Assembly: GCA_019217005.1 (NCBI GenBank)
Contig: JAHBNG010000065.1
Span: 1-64,000, forward strand
Reading direction: 5' to 3'
DNA from: Chloroflexi bacterium TSY
Lineage (GTDB): Bacteria > Chloroflexota > Anaerolineae > Caldilineales > Caldilineaceae
DNA length: 64,000 bases
Translations under genes and position numbers: made by a program
Notes under the pieces: model-generated
Database searches by the model: none
The model's input: the letters and a program-made list of their open reading frames with translations, nothing else
Told to the model about the DNA's origin: nothing
Shown here: one piece after another, positions 17,740-25,705 of the stretch
How the letters are laid out: each line of letters opens with the position of its first letter
How positions within the stretch are numbered: position 1 is the first letter of the stretch

Positions 17740-18333
17740 TTATACGACTAATTCTTGTTCAATATAGCGAATTAACTGATCTGCCACCACGTCTATATAT
17801 TGAGACTGGTTGAAACTACGGCTCATTGCGATGCCACCTTCTATGCTTGAGATAAAGAAGATTGCAACAGTTTCAGCATTGATCGATAGATGAAATTCAT
17901 TGCGTCGAATGCCACGCTGGATGATAGTCACCAAACCATCAATCCACTCTTGATACGCTTTCTGCACCCGTTCACGTAATTGAGGATTGGAATCATCTGC
18001 TTCAATCACACTATTCAGGATGGGACATCCGCCCCCAATAATCGGATTGAGTGCATAATGCCGATAAAAGTTCACGACCGCTTTGAGCTTATCTGTGGCT
18101 GTATACTCGGCTCTAATGGCTTCCAAAACAACCGCATTGACTCGCTTAATTGAGTAATCAAATGCTTCTAATAGAATTTCTTCCTTGTTTTGGAAATGAT
18201 TGTAAATGCCACCCTTCTTAAGTCCAGTGACTGCCATTAAATCCGCTAAAGATGAGCCTGTATAGCCTCGTGTATTAAACAATACTGCTGCCTTCGCAAT
18301 GATCTTATCGCGTGTTAATTCACCTTTACGCAT
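17740..18333 (-). CDS. TetR/AcrR-family repressor
   Basis: 197 residues from the ATG at 18333. A longer reading from 18402 is possible but would put the operator palindrome at 18358-18371 inside the gene, so 18333 is preferred. The N-terminal helix-turn-helix is clear: RDKIIAKAAVLFNTRGY, SSLADLMAVTGLKKGGIYNHF, NKEEILLEAF. The C-terminal half contains GGGCPILNSVIEADD, typical of the TetR subgroup with a C-terminal ligand domain of AcrR type. It probably represses itself and the hydrolase 48 bases downstream. The ligand is unknown. Confidence 0.9.
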   Translation of the reverse strand: MRKGELTRDKIIAKAAVLFNTRGYTGSSLADLMAVTGLKKGGIYNHFQNKEEILLEAFDYSIKRVNAVVLEAIRAEYTATDKLKAVVNFYRHYALNPIIGGGCPILNSVIEADDSNPQLRERVQKAYQEWIDGLVTIIQRGIRRNEFHLSINAETVAIFFISSIEGGIAMSRSFNQSQYIDVVADQLIRYIEQELVV

Positions 18334-18357
18334 ATTTCTTATTCTTTCATAAATTTC

Positions 18358-18371
18358 AGACCAATCGGTCT
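18358..18371. promoter_or_regulatory. TetR autoregulatory operator candidate
   Basis: AGACCAATCGGTCT, 24 bases upstream of the chosen TetR start at 18333, matches the palindrome at 17708-17721 in both half sites (AGACC and GGTCT) with the same 4-base centre length. Confidence 0.7.
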
Positions 18372-18430
18372 TAATTATATCTTGAATTTCATGATTTGTC
18401 AACGATTTTTTGTGCCTTCAATAAAACCTC

Positions 18431-18488
18431 TTGACATTACGTGACAAATATGATACCATTTGACCAGATATGATAAATTGGTCAAATG
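18431..18488 (+). promoter_or_regulatory. Promoter and long palindromic operator of the tetR-P450 operon
   Basis: TTGACA at 18431-18436 and TACCAT at 18454-18459 are 17 bases apart and make a plausible promoter. CATTTGACCA (18457-18466) and TGGTCAAATG (18479-18488) form a perfect 10-bp inverted repeat that overlaps the -10 and the start region, with a further GGTCA repeat just after. This is the expected place for a TetR repressor to block the promoter. Confidence 0.65.
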
Positions 18489-18519
18489 GTCACAAAATGA
18501 AATCTATCAAGTAAATTCT

Positions 18520-19188
18520 ATGGCCGGATCTGAAAATGAAGAACGCAAACAGAGAATACTCGATGCTGCAGCTGAGTTATTTATTCACTATGGCTATGAC
18601 AAAACAACAGTCAGTGATGTCGCCCGGGCGGCTGGCGTTAGCAAAGGGGCGATCTATCTCCATTTTAAAAGTAAAGATGAGCTCTTCGAAGGGCTGCTGA
18701 TGCGAGAGACAATGACCTACCAAAAGAGATGGCTTGAACTGATCGATGCTGATCCAAAAGGCGGCACGATTGGCGGAATGTATAAAAGTATATTGTACGC
18801 CATGGAGAGCAGTCCCCTCATTTCCGCCATGTTTCGCCAGGATGGACGTGTTCTCGGAAGTTATCTACGTAAACCTGGCACTCTATTTAGCCGACGAAAT
18901 CAGTCTATTCGCTATGAATTTGTCAAGATGATGCAAGATGTCGGTGCTGTGCGCAAAGACGTTGATCCAAAAGTGACTGCCCATATTATGGATATGTTGG
19001 CTTACGGATTGGTCAGTGTTGGTGAAGTCAAGGATCCAGAAAAAATCCCTCCCACTGCCGACATTATCGAAGGAATCGCCGATATAATGGACAGGGCGCT
19101 AACGCCTGAGGATGGAGGAAATAGCGAGGCAGGAAAAGTCATACTACGACGATTCGCTGAGTCAGCCCGACAGCAATTCGAGTCGTAA
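18520..19188 (+). CDS. TetR-family repressor, first gene of the P450 operon
   Basis: 222 residues from the ATG at 18520 (MAGSENEERKQRILDAAAELF). An in-frame ATG at 18460 lies within the operator palindrome and is not favoured. The helix-turn-helix is textbook: TTVSDVARAAGVSKGAIYLHF. The C-terminal half is helical and resembles the TetR_C group that follows a KSKDELFEGLL hinge. The P450 gene starts 11 bases after its stop, so the two are co-transcribed and the regulator probably controls both itself and the P450. Divergent from the TetR/hydrolase pair. Confidence 0.9.
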   Translation: MAGSENEERKQRILDAAAELFIHYGYDKTTVSDVARAAGVSKGAIYLHFKSKDELFEGLLMRETMTYQKRWLELIDADPKGGTIGGMYKSILYAMESSPLISAMFRQDGRVLGSYLRKPGTLFSRRNQSIRYEFVKMMQDVGAVRKDVDPKVTAHIMDMLAYGLVSVGEVKDPEKIPPTADIIEGIADIMDRALTPEDGGNSEAGKVILRRFAESARQQFES

Positions 19189-19199
19189 GGAAATATTTT

Positions 19200-20408
19200 A
19201 TGAACACCAAACAACCAATCAATATCAATTCGAAAGCGTTTCTACGCAACGAGTATAGTTATTACAAATGGATGCGAGAAAATGCCCCGATCTGTAAAGG
19301 ACGGATGGGGTGGGTCATGCACATGCACCTGGTTGCCCGTTATGATGATGCCGTGGAACTGCTGAAAGATAAACGCTTTATCCGTAATCGTTCCACCATC
19401 ACAGGTGGTTCGAGATTACCGATTCCGCTGCCCAAAGCATTTGCCACTATGGCCCAAAGTATGATTATTGAAGACGAACCAGAGCATCGCCGTTTGCGCA
19501 ATCTGGTGCATAAAGCGTTTACGCCGCGCACTGTCGCCAATCTCGAAGAACGCATCGAAACGCTTTCGCATGAGTTACTCGACAAGGCTGCACAGCAAGG
19601 AACCGTCGATCTGTTAGATGCATATGCCTTGGCCATTCCGATTACAGTGATTGCGGAGATGATTGGCGTACCAAAGGAAGATCAAATTGTCTTCAACCAA
19701 TGGTCAAAAGCCTTTGTCCGCAGCATCTCAATTCCCAATATGTTTCGCATGTATTTGGACGTGCGCGGCATTGTTCAATTTATTCGAGAGCTGATCGAGA
19801 AACGGCGCGCGGATCCAGGAGATGATCTGTTAACGGCACTGATCCAAGCCGAAGACGAGGGCGAGCAATTGAATGAAGACGAGTTGCTTTCGATGGTGGT
19901 ACTGTTGTTGATTGCGGGGTATGAAACAACTGTGAATCTAATCGCCAACGGCACCCATTCTCTGTTGCTAAATCCAGAGCAGTTGACGCTTTTGCGAGAA
20001 CAGCCAGAGCAAATCGACTCGGCTGTTGAAGAGATTGTGCGTCACGATAATCCAGTTGCGGGGACCAAGCCCAACTATGCGATTGAGGATGTAGAATTGG
20101 GTGGCGTTACGATTCCCAAGGGATCGATGGTGATGCCCCTGCTGGCTTCTGCCAATCGAGATGAGCGGATCTTCGACAACCCTGATGCCTTTGATATTAC
20201 CCGCTCGCCCAATAAACATATTGGCTTTGGCCAAGGCATTCACTATTGCTTGGGGGCACCGCTTGCGCGTCTGGAAGGCAAGATCGCCATTACAAATCTC
20301 GTGCAGCGTTTCCCAAATTTGAAGCTAGCAGTGGATCCAAGCGAAGTGCGCTTTGTCGAGCGACCGTTCTTTCATCGGTTGCAGAGTTTGCCAGTTCAGC
20401 TGAATTAG
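19200..20408 (+). CDS. Cytochrome P450 (bacterial soluble type)
   Basis: 402 residues, the usual size for a soluble bacterial P450 fed by separate ferredoxin partners. The I-helix oxygen-activation motif is LLIAGYETTVNLI near residue 239, the ExxR motif is EEIVRHD near 277, and the heme ligand loop is GFGQGIHYCLGAPLARLEG near 342 with the axial cysteine. DEPEHRRLRNLVHKAF near 97 is the conserved C-helix. The ribosome site AAGGAAAT lies before ATG 19200. No ferredoxin or reductase gene is adjacent. Substrate unknown; the TetR upstream suggests an inducible role in xenobiotic or secondary metabolism. Confidence 0.93.
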   Translation: MNTKQPININSKAFLRNEYSYYKWMRENAPICKGRMGWVMHMHLVARYDDAVELLKDKRFIRNRSTITGGSRLPIPLPKAFATMAQSMIIEDEPEHRRLRNLVHKAFTPRTVANLEERIETLSHELLDKAAQQGTVDLLDAYALAIPITVIAEMIGVPKEDQIVFNQWSKAFVRSISIPNMFRMYLDVRGIVQFIRELIEKRRADPGDDLLTALIQAEDEGEQLNEDELLSMVVLLLIAGYETTVNLIANGTHSLLLNPEQLTLLREQPEQIDSAVEEIVRHDNPVAGTKPNYAIEDVELGGVTIPKGSMVMPLLASANRDERIFDNPDAFDITRSPNKHIGFGQGIHYCLGAPLARLEGKIAITNLVQRFPNLKLAVDPSEVRFVERPFFHRLQSLPVQLN

Positions 20409-20497
20409 ATGATTTCAAACAAGCTGCTTCTAACGCGGTCGGGTAGAGCCGACCTTCCCGGAAGAGAGAAAGAGAGGTCGGGCATTCGAGCTTGTCT

Positions 20498-21566
20498 CTA
20501 AAGCTGTCGTAAGCGCGGATCCAGCAGCTCGCGCAGCCAATCACCCGCCAGATTGAACATCAGAACGGCAATGAAGATCATCAACCCTGGGGCCAGCACA
20601 AACCAAGGCGCTTGATAGATATAGCTTTGGGCATGTTGTAACATGCTACCCCACGATGGAGTCGGTGGCTGGACACCAAGCCCCAGGTAGCTCAACCCTG
20701 CCTCAATCAAAATCGCAACCGCAAAACCTAATGTCGCTTGTACAATAATTGGTCCGGTTGCATTGGGGAGGATGGTTCGAAATAAGACCCGCGTGTCCGT
20801 CGCACCAATCAGTCGGCTGGCCCACACATATTCCCGCTCTTTCAACTCCAAAACACTCCCGCGTACAAGGCGAGCAAAGCGCGGGATATAGACAAAAGCG
20901 ATTGCAACAATCACATTTAGCGTCGATGCGCCGAAAGTGGCGATCATTAACAAGGCCAGTAGCAGAACTGGAAAAGAGAGAATTGCGTCCTGGATGCGCA
21001 TAATGACTGAGTCGAGAATACCACCATAATATCCTGCAATCAGACCAAGCGGAACGCCGATGAGAATGGCGATCAAAACCGACCCCAACGCCACCATCAT
21101 CACGATGCGAGTGCCGTAGATCAGGCGGCTGAAAATATCGCGCCCAAACTGATCGGTCCCCAACCAATATTGAGCACCTGGTGGTTTCAGCGCATCGGGA
21201 ATGTGTTGTTCTGTATATGTGTAGGGACTAACCAGATCGGGCAATGCGGCACTCACACAGAAAAAGAGAATGACTGCCAACACAATCAGTATCAGTAGAT
21301 CCAAATTTCAGGTTTTGAGAGAGAATTCTGGCTAAACAGTTGACATAAATACAAATTTGCCGGTCGATATCTAGTTTTTGCGTTAGATTTGGGCGATTTT
21401 CAGATATGAAATAGGTTGTTTTCTGTAACCGAAATCTGAATAAATGACTCCAAAATCCCTGCAATCTCGACTGAAAATAGCCAAAAACGCCAAATTTGGA
21501 TCTACTGAGTATAGAAATCGGCAACGTTTTTTGTCTGATAGAAAGTCCAACACGTTGCACAATCAT
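20498..21566 (-). pseudogene. Dipeptide/nickel-type ABC transporter permease (DppC/OppC), split by a miniature element
   Basis: The gene starts at ATG 21566 (MIVQRVGLSIRQKTLPIS), 2 bases after the stop of the upstream permease gene. A 215-bp element (21293-21507) interrupts it after about 20 codons, and it resumes as LLILIVLAVILFFCVSAALP. The remainder is a typical DppC: GTDQFGRDIFSRLIYGTRIV, several membrane helices, and the EAA loop near GATDTRVLFRTILPNATGPI. The element lies in the first transmembrane helix. Translation from a start within or after the element would give a truncated product, so I treat it as inactive. Confidence 0.85.
21293..21507. mobile_element. 215-bp miniature element, 5-base target duplication (copy 1)
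   Basis: The ends are CAGTAGATCCAAATTT and its inverse AAATTTGGATCTACTG, flanked on both sides by AGTAT (21288-21292 and 21508-21512). A second copy of identical length lies at 38912-39126 in the opposite orientation. No coding capacity. It splits the DppC-like permease gene. Confidence 0.9.
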
Positions 21567-21568
21567 TC

Positions 21569-22533
21569 TTACACAACTCCCTCATATTGCTCCCGAATCC
21601 GCGGATTTAGAAAAGCATAGCTGACATCGACAGCAAAGTTCATCAGCGTATAGAAGACTGTAGTCAACAACACAGCCCCTTGAACGAGCGGATAATCGCG
21701 ATTATAGACAGCTTGTAGCGTGAGCCAACCAACACCTGACCAGCCAAAGACATGCTCAATGATGATAATGCCGCCTAACAATCCGCCGACCTCAACCCCG
21801 AGAACCGTCAACAGAGGAATGAGTGCATTCGGCAGAGCGTGTCTCAAGATTACAAAACGTTCTCGGAGTCCCTTTGCCTTGGCCGTACGGACATAATCTT
21901 CATGGATGACCTCAATTATGTCTGAGCGCAGAAATCGCGTAAATGTTGCGATTAGATAGACAGATAGGGTGAGCGAAGGCATGATGGCGCGCCGCAAATT
22001 CTCGAATGGATTCTCCGAAAAAGGGACATATCCTGAGGCGGGTAGCCATTGCAGTGTGACAGAGAAGAGTAAGATGAGGGCAAGCCCAAGCCAAAAGCCA
22101 GGAATGGCCACCCCTGCAACTGCAAAGGTCATGATTGCCGAATCGAAGAGCGTTTTGCGCTTCACTGCGGCCAGCACACCAAGTGGAATCGAGACGACAA
22201 GCGATATGATCAGACTAAGCGCCACTAGTTCCAGCGATGCACCCAACCGACCACCGATTAATTCGAGCACGGGTCGATCGCTCCGATTTGAGTTGCCGAA
22301 GTCACCTTGTACAGCTCCCGCCAACCAGATAAAGTACTGCACATAGATCGGCCGATCCAGCCCCATTTCGCGCCATAACCGTTCAAGTCCCTCGGGATTC
22401 TGCGCAGCGGCACGGCCCATGCGCATCGTTGCTGGGTCTTTGGGGCCAAATGCATGGCCCCAAAGACCAGGAACGAGATGATGAAGATAGTCGGAATGAT
22501 TTGGAGGAATCGGTTGATGACGTAGCGGCCCAT
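21569..22533 (-). pseudogene. Dipeptide/nickel-type ABC transporter permease (DppB/OppB), frameshifted
   Basis: The true start is ATG 22533 (MGRYVINRFLQIIPTIFI). The frame is lost near 22445: the usual FGAMHLAPGDPATMRMG reads FGAMHLAP then KTQQRC, and the original frame returns as KDPATMRMGRAAAQNPEGL. The rest is a typical DppB with LGLDRPIYVQY-like spacing (MGLDRPIYVQYFIWL), membrane helices and the EAA loop (AKGLRERFVILRHALPNALIP). The shift lies in the arm of a perfect 13-bp palindrome. It follows the binding-protein gene in the same operon. Confidence 0.85.
22435..22468. repeat. Perfect 13-bp palindrome at the permease frameshift
   Basis: GGTCTTTGGGGCC (22435-22447), an 8-base loop, then GGCCCCAAAGACC (22456-22468). 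One arm carries the frameshift. The family reading (APGDP) would need a different, imperfect arm, so the perfect pairing was probably created by the mutation itself. Confidence 0.8.
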
Positions 22534-22597
22534 GTTGGTAATCAGCAGGTCGGTAATCAAAGGATTGGTGTTCAGTGGTACATACTCCCATCCTCCT

Positions 22598-24254
22598 CTA
22601 CTCTTCCACGTAAATCTCATTGAAGAAGATGTAGTTCATGGCATTCATCGTCCAACTCTTGACGCTTGGTTTCGACAGAGCAATAAGGGGCTGGGACTGA
22701 ACTGTGATAACTGGGGCCATATCGTCGATCACTGCTTGTTGAATCTCAGTGTAGATTGCCTTGCGCTCCTCTTCGTTGGCCGTACTTGCACCAGCCGCAA
22801 TGAGTTCGACCATATCTTCCCGCGGAAAACTATTCTGGTCTTTCCAATGCGGTCCATACATCACGTCGAAAATTCCATGTGGATCAGATTTGTAATTGGC
22901 CCAGTTGGCGATGAGTTGATAATTTCGGTTGACGTAGGCATCCAGCCAGGTAGAAATATCTGAAATATTGATATTGAGCGTAACGCCACATTCTGCCAGA
23001 TTCTCCTGCCAGATGGTTGCCATGTTTTCCATCACTGCTACGCCCGAAATAGTCTCGATGGTTAGCTCCAAACCATCTGCGTAACCGGCCTCAGCGAGTA
23101 ATGCTTTGGCCGCATCCGGGTCATAGCTGGGACCGTCCGGTTCGACATAGGCCCACGAACTCTTGGGTAGTGGACTCCATTGCACATCACCTTCTCCAAA
23201 GTAGACAGCCTGTCGAATGGCCTCCTTGTCCATACAGGTGAAGATCGCACGCCGGACGCGCACATCCTGCAGCGGTTCATCCCGATTGGGCGCAACTTCG
23301 ATGACAAAAATGCTGTTGCTGGCGGGTGGTGTATGAAACATGATATCATCACGCCCTTTGAAACGCGCCGCATCGGCAGCTGGAACCTCGAAAACAGCGT
23401 CAACTTCGCCCGATTCCAAGTTCGTCAGCGCAACCGCCATGGCTTTTCCAAAAAATAAACTATACGCGTTCTGAATGGAAAAGCCTGAAGCCATTCCAAA
23501 AAGTCGGTTGAATACGTATAATTATTTTTTTGGAATGGCCCATATCGGGCAGAATCTTGAGTACAATCTGGTCTAACATAGGGGCGTCAGCCAAGTCATA
23601 GTCAGGATTCTTTTCCAACACGATGCGGTCGTTGGGAATCCATTCCACAAACTTAAATGGCCCAGAACCCAATGGTTCTTTCTCTAGATCATCTGCGGAT
23701 TCTTCAGCCACGATTGCGATCAATGATACCTCTTCCAGCCACGGTGCAACAGGGCGATTGAGGACCATCCTCACTGTCTGTTCGTCAACCGCTTCAATTG
23801 TCTCAATCGGTTCCATTTTGCTGGCGAAGGTTGCCTCTTGCTCGATGGTTCGCGTGAATGAAAAGACAACATCCTCGGCAGTCACGGCGCGTCCATTGTG
23901 GAAAGCAGCATCTGATCGCAGATGGAACGTATACTCTGTGCCATCGTCAGAAATCTCCCAACTTTCAGCCAAGCCGGGCTGGACAGTCATGTCGGGTCCA
24001 ATAATTGTAAGATGGTCAAAGACATTCTGGGCAACGAGATTCTGGTAGGCCATCAACTGATTCCAATGGGGATCAAAGTTGTCGAGCGCCTGGGTCAACC
24101 CAATCGTGAGTGTCCCACCACCAGCGGTCGATTCACTGGCCGATGTATCTGCCATTTGGCCGCCATTACTCGCAGGAGCCGGTGCGGCACAGGCTGTCAT
24201 CAATAGGGCCATCATGATTGGGACGGCTAGGATTGTATACGTGATTTTCCTCAT
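22598..24254 (-). pseudogene. Extracellular peptide/nickel-type substrate-binding lipoprotein (family 5), split by a four-armed element
   Basis: The start at 24254 follows AAGGAGGAG. MRKITYTILAVPIMMALLMTACAAP is a lipoprotein signal with the lipobox cysteine at about residue 22. The body is a family 5 binding protein: LTIGLTQALDNFDPHWNQ, ESWEISDDGTEYTFHLR, DAAFHNGRAVTAEDVVFSF. At 23441-23539 a 99-bp element plus a CCAT duplication (103 bases) breaks the frame. Removing it restores KILPDMAVALTNLESG. The second half continues to FFNEIYVEE at 22598. The two permease genes follow. No ATPase genes lie in this stretch. Confidence 0.9.
23441..23539. mobile_element. Four-armed (double hairpin) miniature element, copy 1
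   Basis: Two hairpins in tandem: GGCTTTTCCA pairs with TGGAAAAGCC (23441-23484 region), then GCCATTCCAAAAA pairs with TTTTTGGAATGGC (23490-23539 region). CCAT flanks it at 23437-23440 and 23540-23543. A sister element with the same arms but different loops lies at 38752-38853. It splits the binding-protein gene. Confidence 0.8.
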
Positions 24255-24295
24255 GATCTCCTCCTTATCAATTGTTTGAGGGTGTTTTAAAAGTC

Positions 24296-24360
24296 TGTGG
24301 ATGGTGGATAGTTGATAGTGGATGGTCACACCTGTCACTATCAACTATCCACCATCCACA
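24296..24360. repeat. Perfect 25-bp inverted repeat between two genes
   Basis: The arms 24296-24320 and 24336-24360 pair perfectly over 25 bases around a 15-base loop. The arm begins TGTGGATGGTGGATAGTTGA. There is no U-run, so it is not a standard terminator. It lies between the SDR gene end and the binding-protein gene start, both on the minus strand, and would be transcribed as a very stable hairpin. Confidence 0.85.
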
Positions 24361-24403
24361 AAACTTGCTCTGTTTGTGCAGAATTTTTGCAATCAATCAG
24401 AGA

Positions 24404-25210
24404 CTAGTCTATCGATCCCTGCCAAATTGTGATACCACCATCTACGGCCAGAATTTGACTCGTTAAATAACCCGTGCCATCCGAAGCTAGAAAAACAGCC
24501 AAGTTTGCGATCTCCTCCTTATAGCCGAGTCGTCCCATGGGAATCCTGCCATAGACCCGCTCTGCCCGCATCGGTTCCTCCGCTAGAAAATCTCTGTTCG
24601 CCGTCGTATCAACATGGCCCGGTGCAATGGCGTTAACGCTGATGCCGTACGGGGCAAGTTCCACGGCCAATACTCTGCTCAGGCTATTGATGCCGCCTTT
24701 GCTCGAGGCATAAGCACCCATGTTCGAAAAAACCTCATCTGCTCCAGTCGATGAGATGTTGATGATCCTACCTGATTTCTGCTCTATCATTTGGCGAGCT
24801 GCGGCTTGCGAACACAAAAAGGTGCCCTTCAAGTTGACACTTAGCACTCGTTCCCACTCCGCTTCGGGGAGATCAAGGAGTGGCATCTTGTGATGAAAAG
24901 TCGCCGCGTTGTTGACGAGTACATCGATCCGCCCAAAGGTTGACATTGTCTGCGTAAATAGCTCCTCAACCTGGTTGCGCCGCGCGATATTAACAGCGAT
25001 CACCAGAGACCGTACACCAAACGTCTCGATTTCCTGCGCAACGCTTTCTGCCTTCTTTGCCTCCTCTCCTTCCGGCAAGTAGGTAATGACGACATTGGCT
25101 CCTGCTTGAGCCATGGCAAGTGCAATGCTTTGGCCGATTCCTCTAGAGGAACCTGTCACAATGACTGTATACTTTTTTAATGGCTGATTATTCGTGGGTG
25201 TTAAAAGCAT
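24404..25210 (-). CDS. Short-chain dehydrogenase/reductase (3-oxoacyl-ACP reductase-like)
   Basis: 268 residues from ATG 25210 (MLLTPTNNQPLKKY). A start 8 codons earlier at 25234 is possible. Classical SDR marks: TGSSRGIG nucleotide-binding loop near residue 20, LVNNAATFHHK near 97, the active-site Ser in INISSTGADE, YASSKGG with catalytic Tyr and Lys near 165, and APGHVDT after it. NAD(P)-dependent cytosolic oxidoreductase. Length and motifs match FabG-like and glucose-1-dehydrogenase-like SDRs; the substrate cannot be resolved. It is not obviously in an operon with the importer downstream. Confidence 0.88.
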   Translation of the reverse strand: MLLTPTNNQPLKKYTVIVTGSSRGIGQSIALAMAQAGANVVITYLPEGEEAKKAESVAQEIETFGVRSLVIAVNIARRNQVEELFTQTMSTFGRIDVLVNNAATFHHKMPLLDLPEAEWERVLSVNLKGTFLCSQAAARQMIEQKSGRIINISSTGADEVFSNMGAYASSKGGINSLSRVLAVELAPYGISVNAIAPGHVDTTANRDFLAEEPMRAERVYGRIPMGRLGYKEEIANLAVFLASDGTGYLTSQILAVDGGITIWQGSID

Positions 25211-25234
25211 GAAATCATTATAGCACAGGTACAA

Positions 25235-25677
25235 TCAGGCACATTGATCGTACCTACTGCAAGATTAGATATCTGCACGTACGAAAATCTATGGGCGAGT
25301 ACACCTGTACCAAATATGGCTCCTCGCGAATGAGAGATATAGTCTTTCAGGAAAATCTATTCCTGTCGTTGATGGCATTTCAGCTAGTCAGCTCTCTGGC
25401 TGACCGGCTGAAATGTTGACAAGCTACTGTTTCGCGTGGAAAAACATTATCTGAACATCTATAGAAAGAAAATAGATTTCGCGGCCGGAGTACAAAATGG
25501 CGCTTGCTCCGTTTTTCACAATATGATAAACTATCAATTGCTCCGTTTTTCACAATTAAATCGACAGTGTGTCCCAAAGTATGTAAATGGAGACCGCTCA
25601 GCTCGAGAACCTACTCCGTTTACACACTTTGTGGTACACACCCATTAAATCACGTATAGTCGGTGGCGTATTATAGT
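25235..25677. repeat. Gene-free stretch with several inverted and direct repeats
   Basis: No convincing gene. It holds a hairpin at 25376-25415 (CATTTCAGC..GTCAGC pairing with GCTGAC..GCTGAAATG), two direct copies of TTGCTCCGTTTTTCACAAT at about 25503 and 25538, and an imperfect inverted repeat whose outer ends are GTGTGTCCCAAAG (25567) and CTTTGTGGTACACAC (ending 25641). These look like decayed miniature elements, but no target duplication is clear. Confidence 0.5.
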
Positions 25678-25699
25678 TTGTCAATGTTGACAAGGAGGT
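25678..25699 (+). promoter_or_regulatory. Palindrome overlapping the ribosome site of the nucleotidyltransferase gene
   Basis: TTGTCAATGTTGACAA is a perfect 7-bp inverted repeat around TG, ending at 25693 directly at AAGGAGG, the ribosome site for ATG 25706. TATTAT at 25669-25674 is a candidate -10. The palindrome could be an operator or a structure that hides the ribosome site. Confidence 0.45.
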
Positions 25700-25705
25700 A
25701 GCACG

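Noticed and set aside
20438..20455. GGTCGG/CCGACC hairpin after the P450 gene as a terminator
   Set aside because: Only a 6-bp stem and no U-run on either strand.
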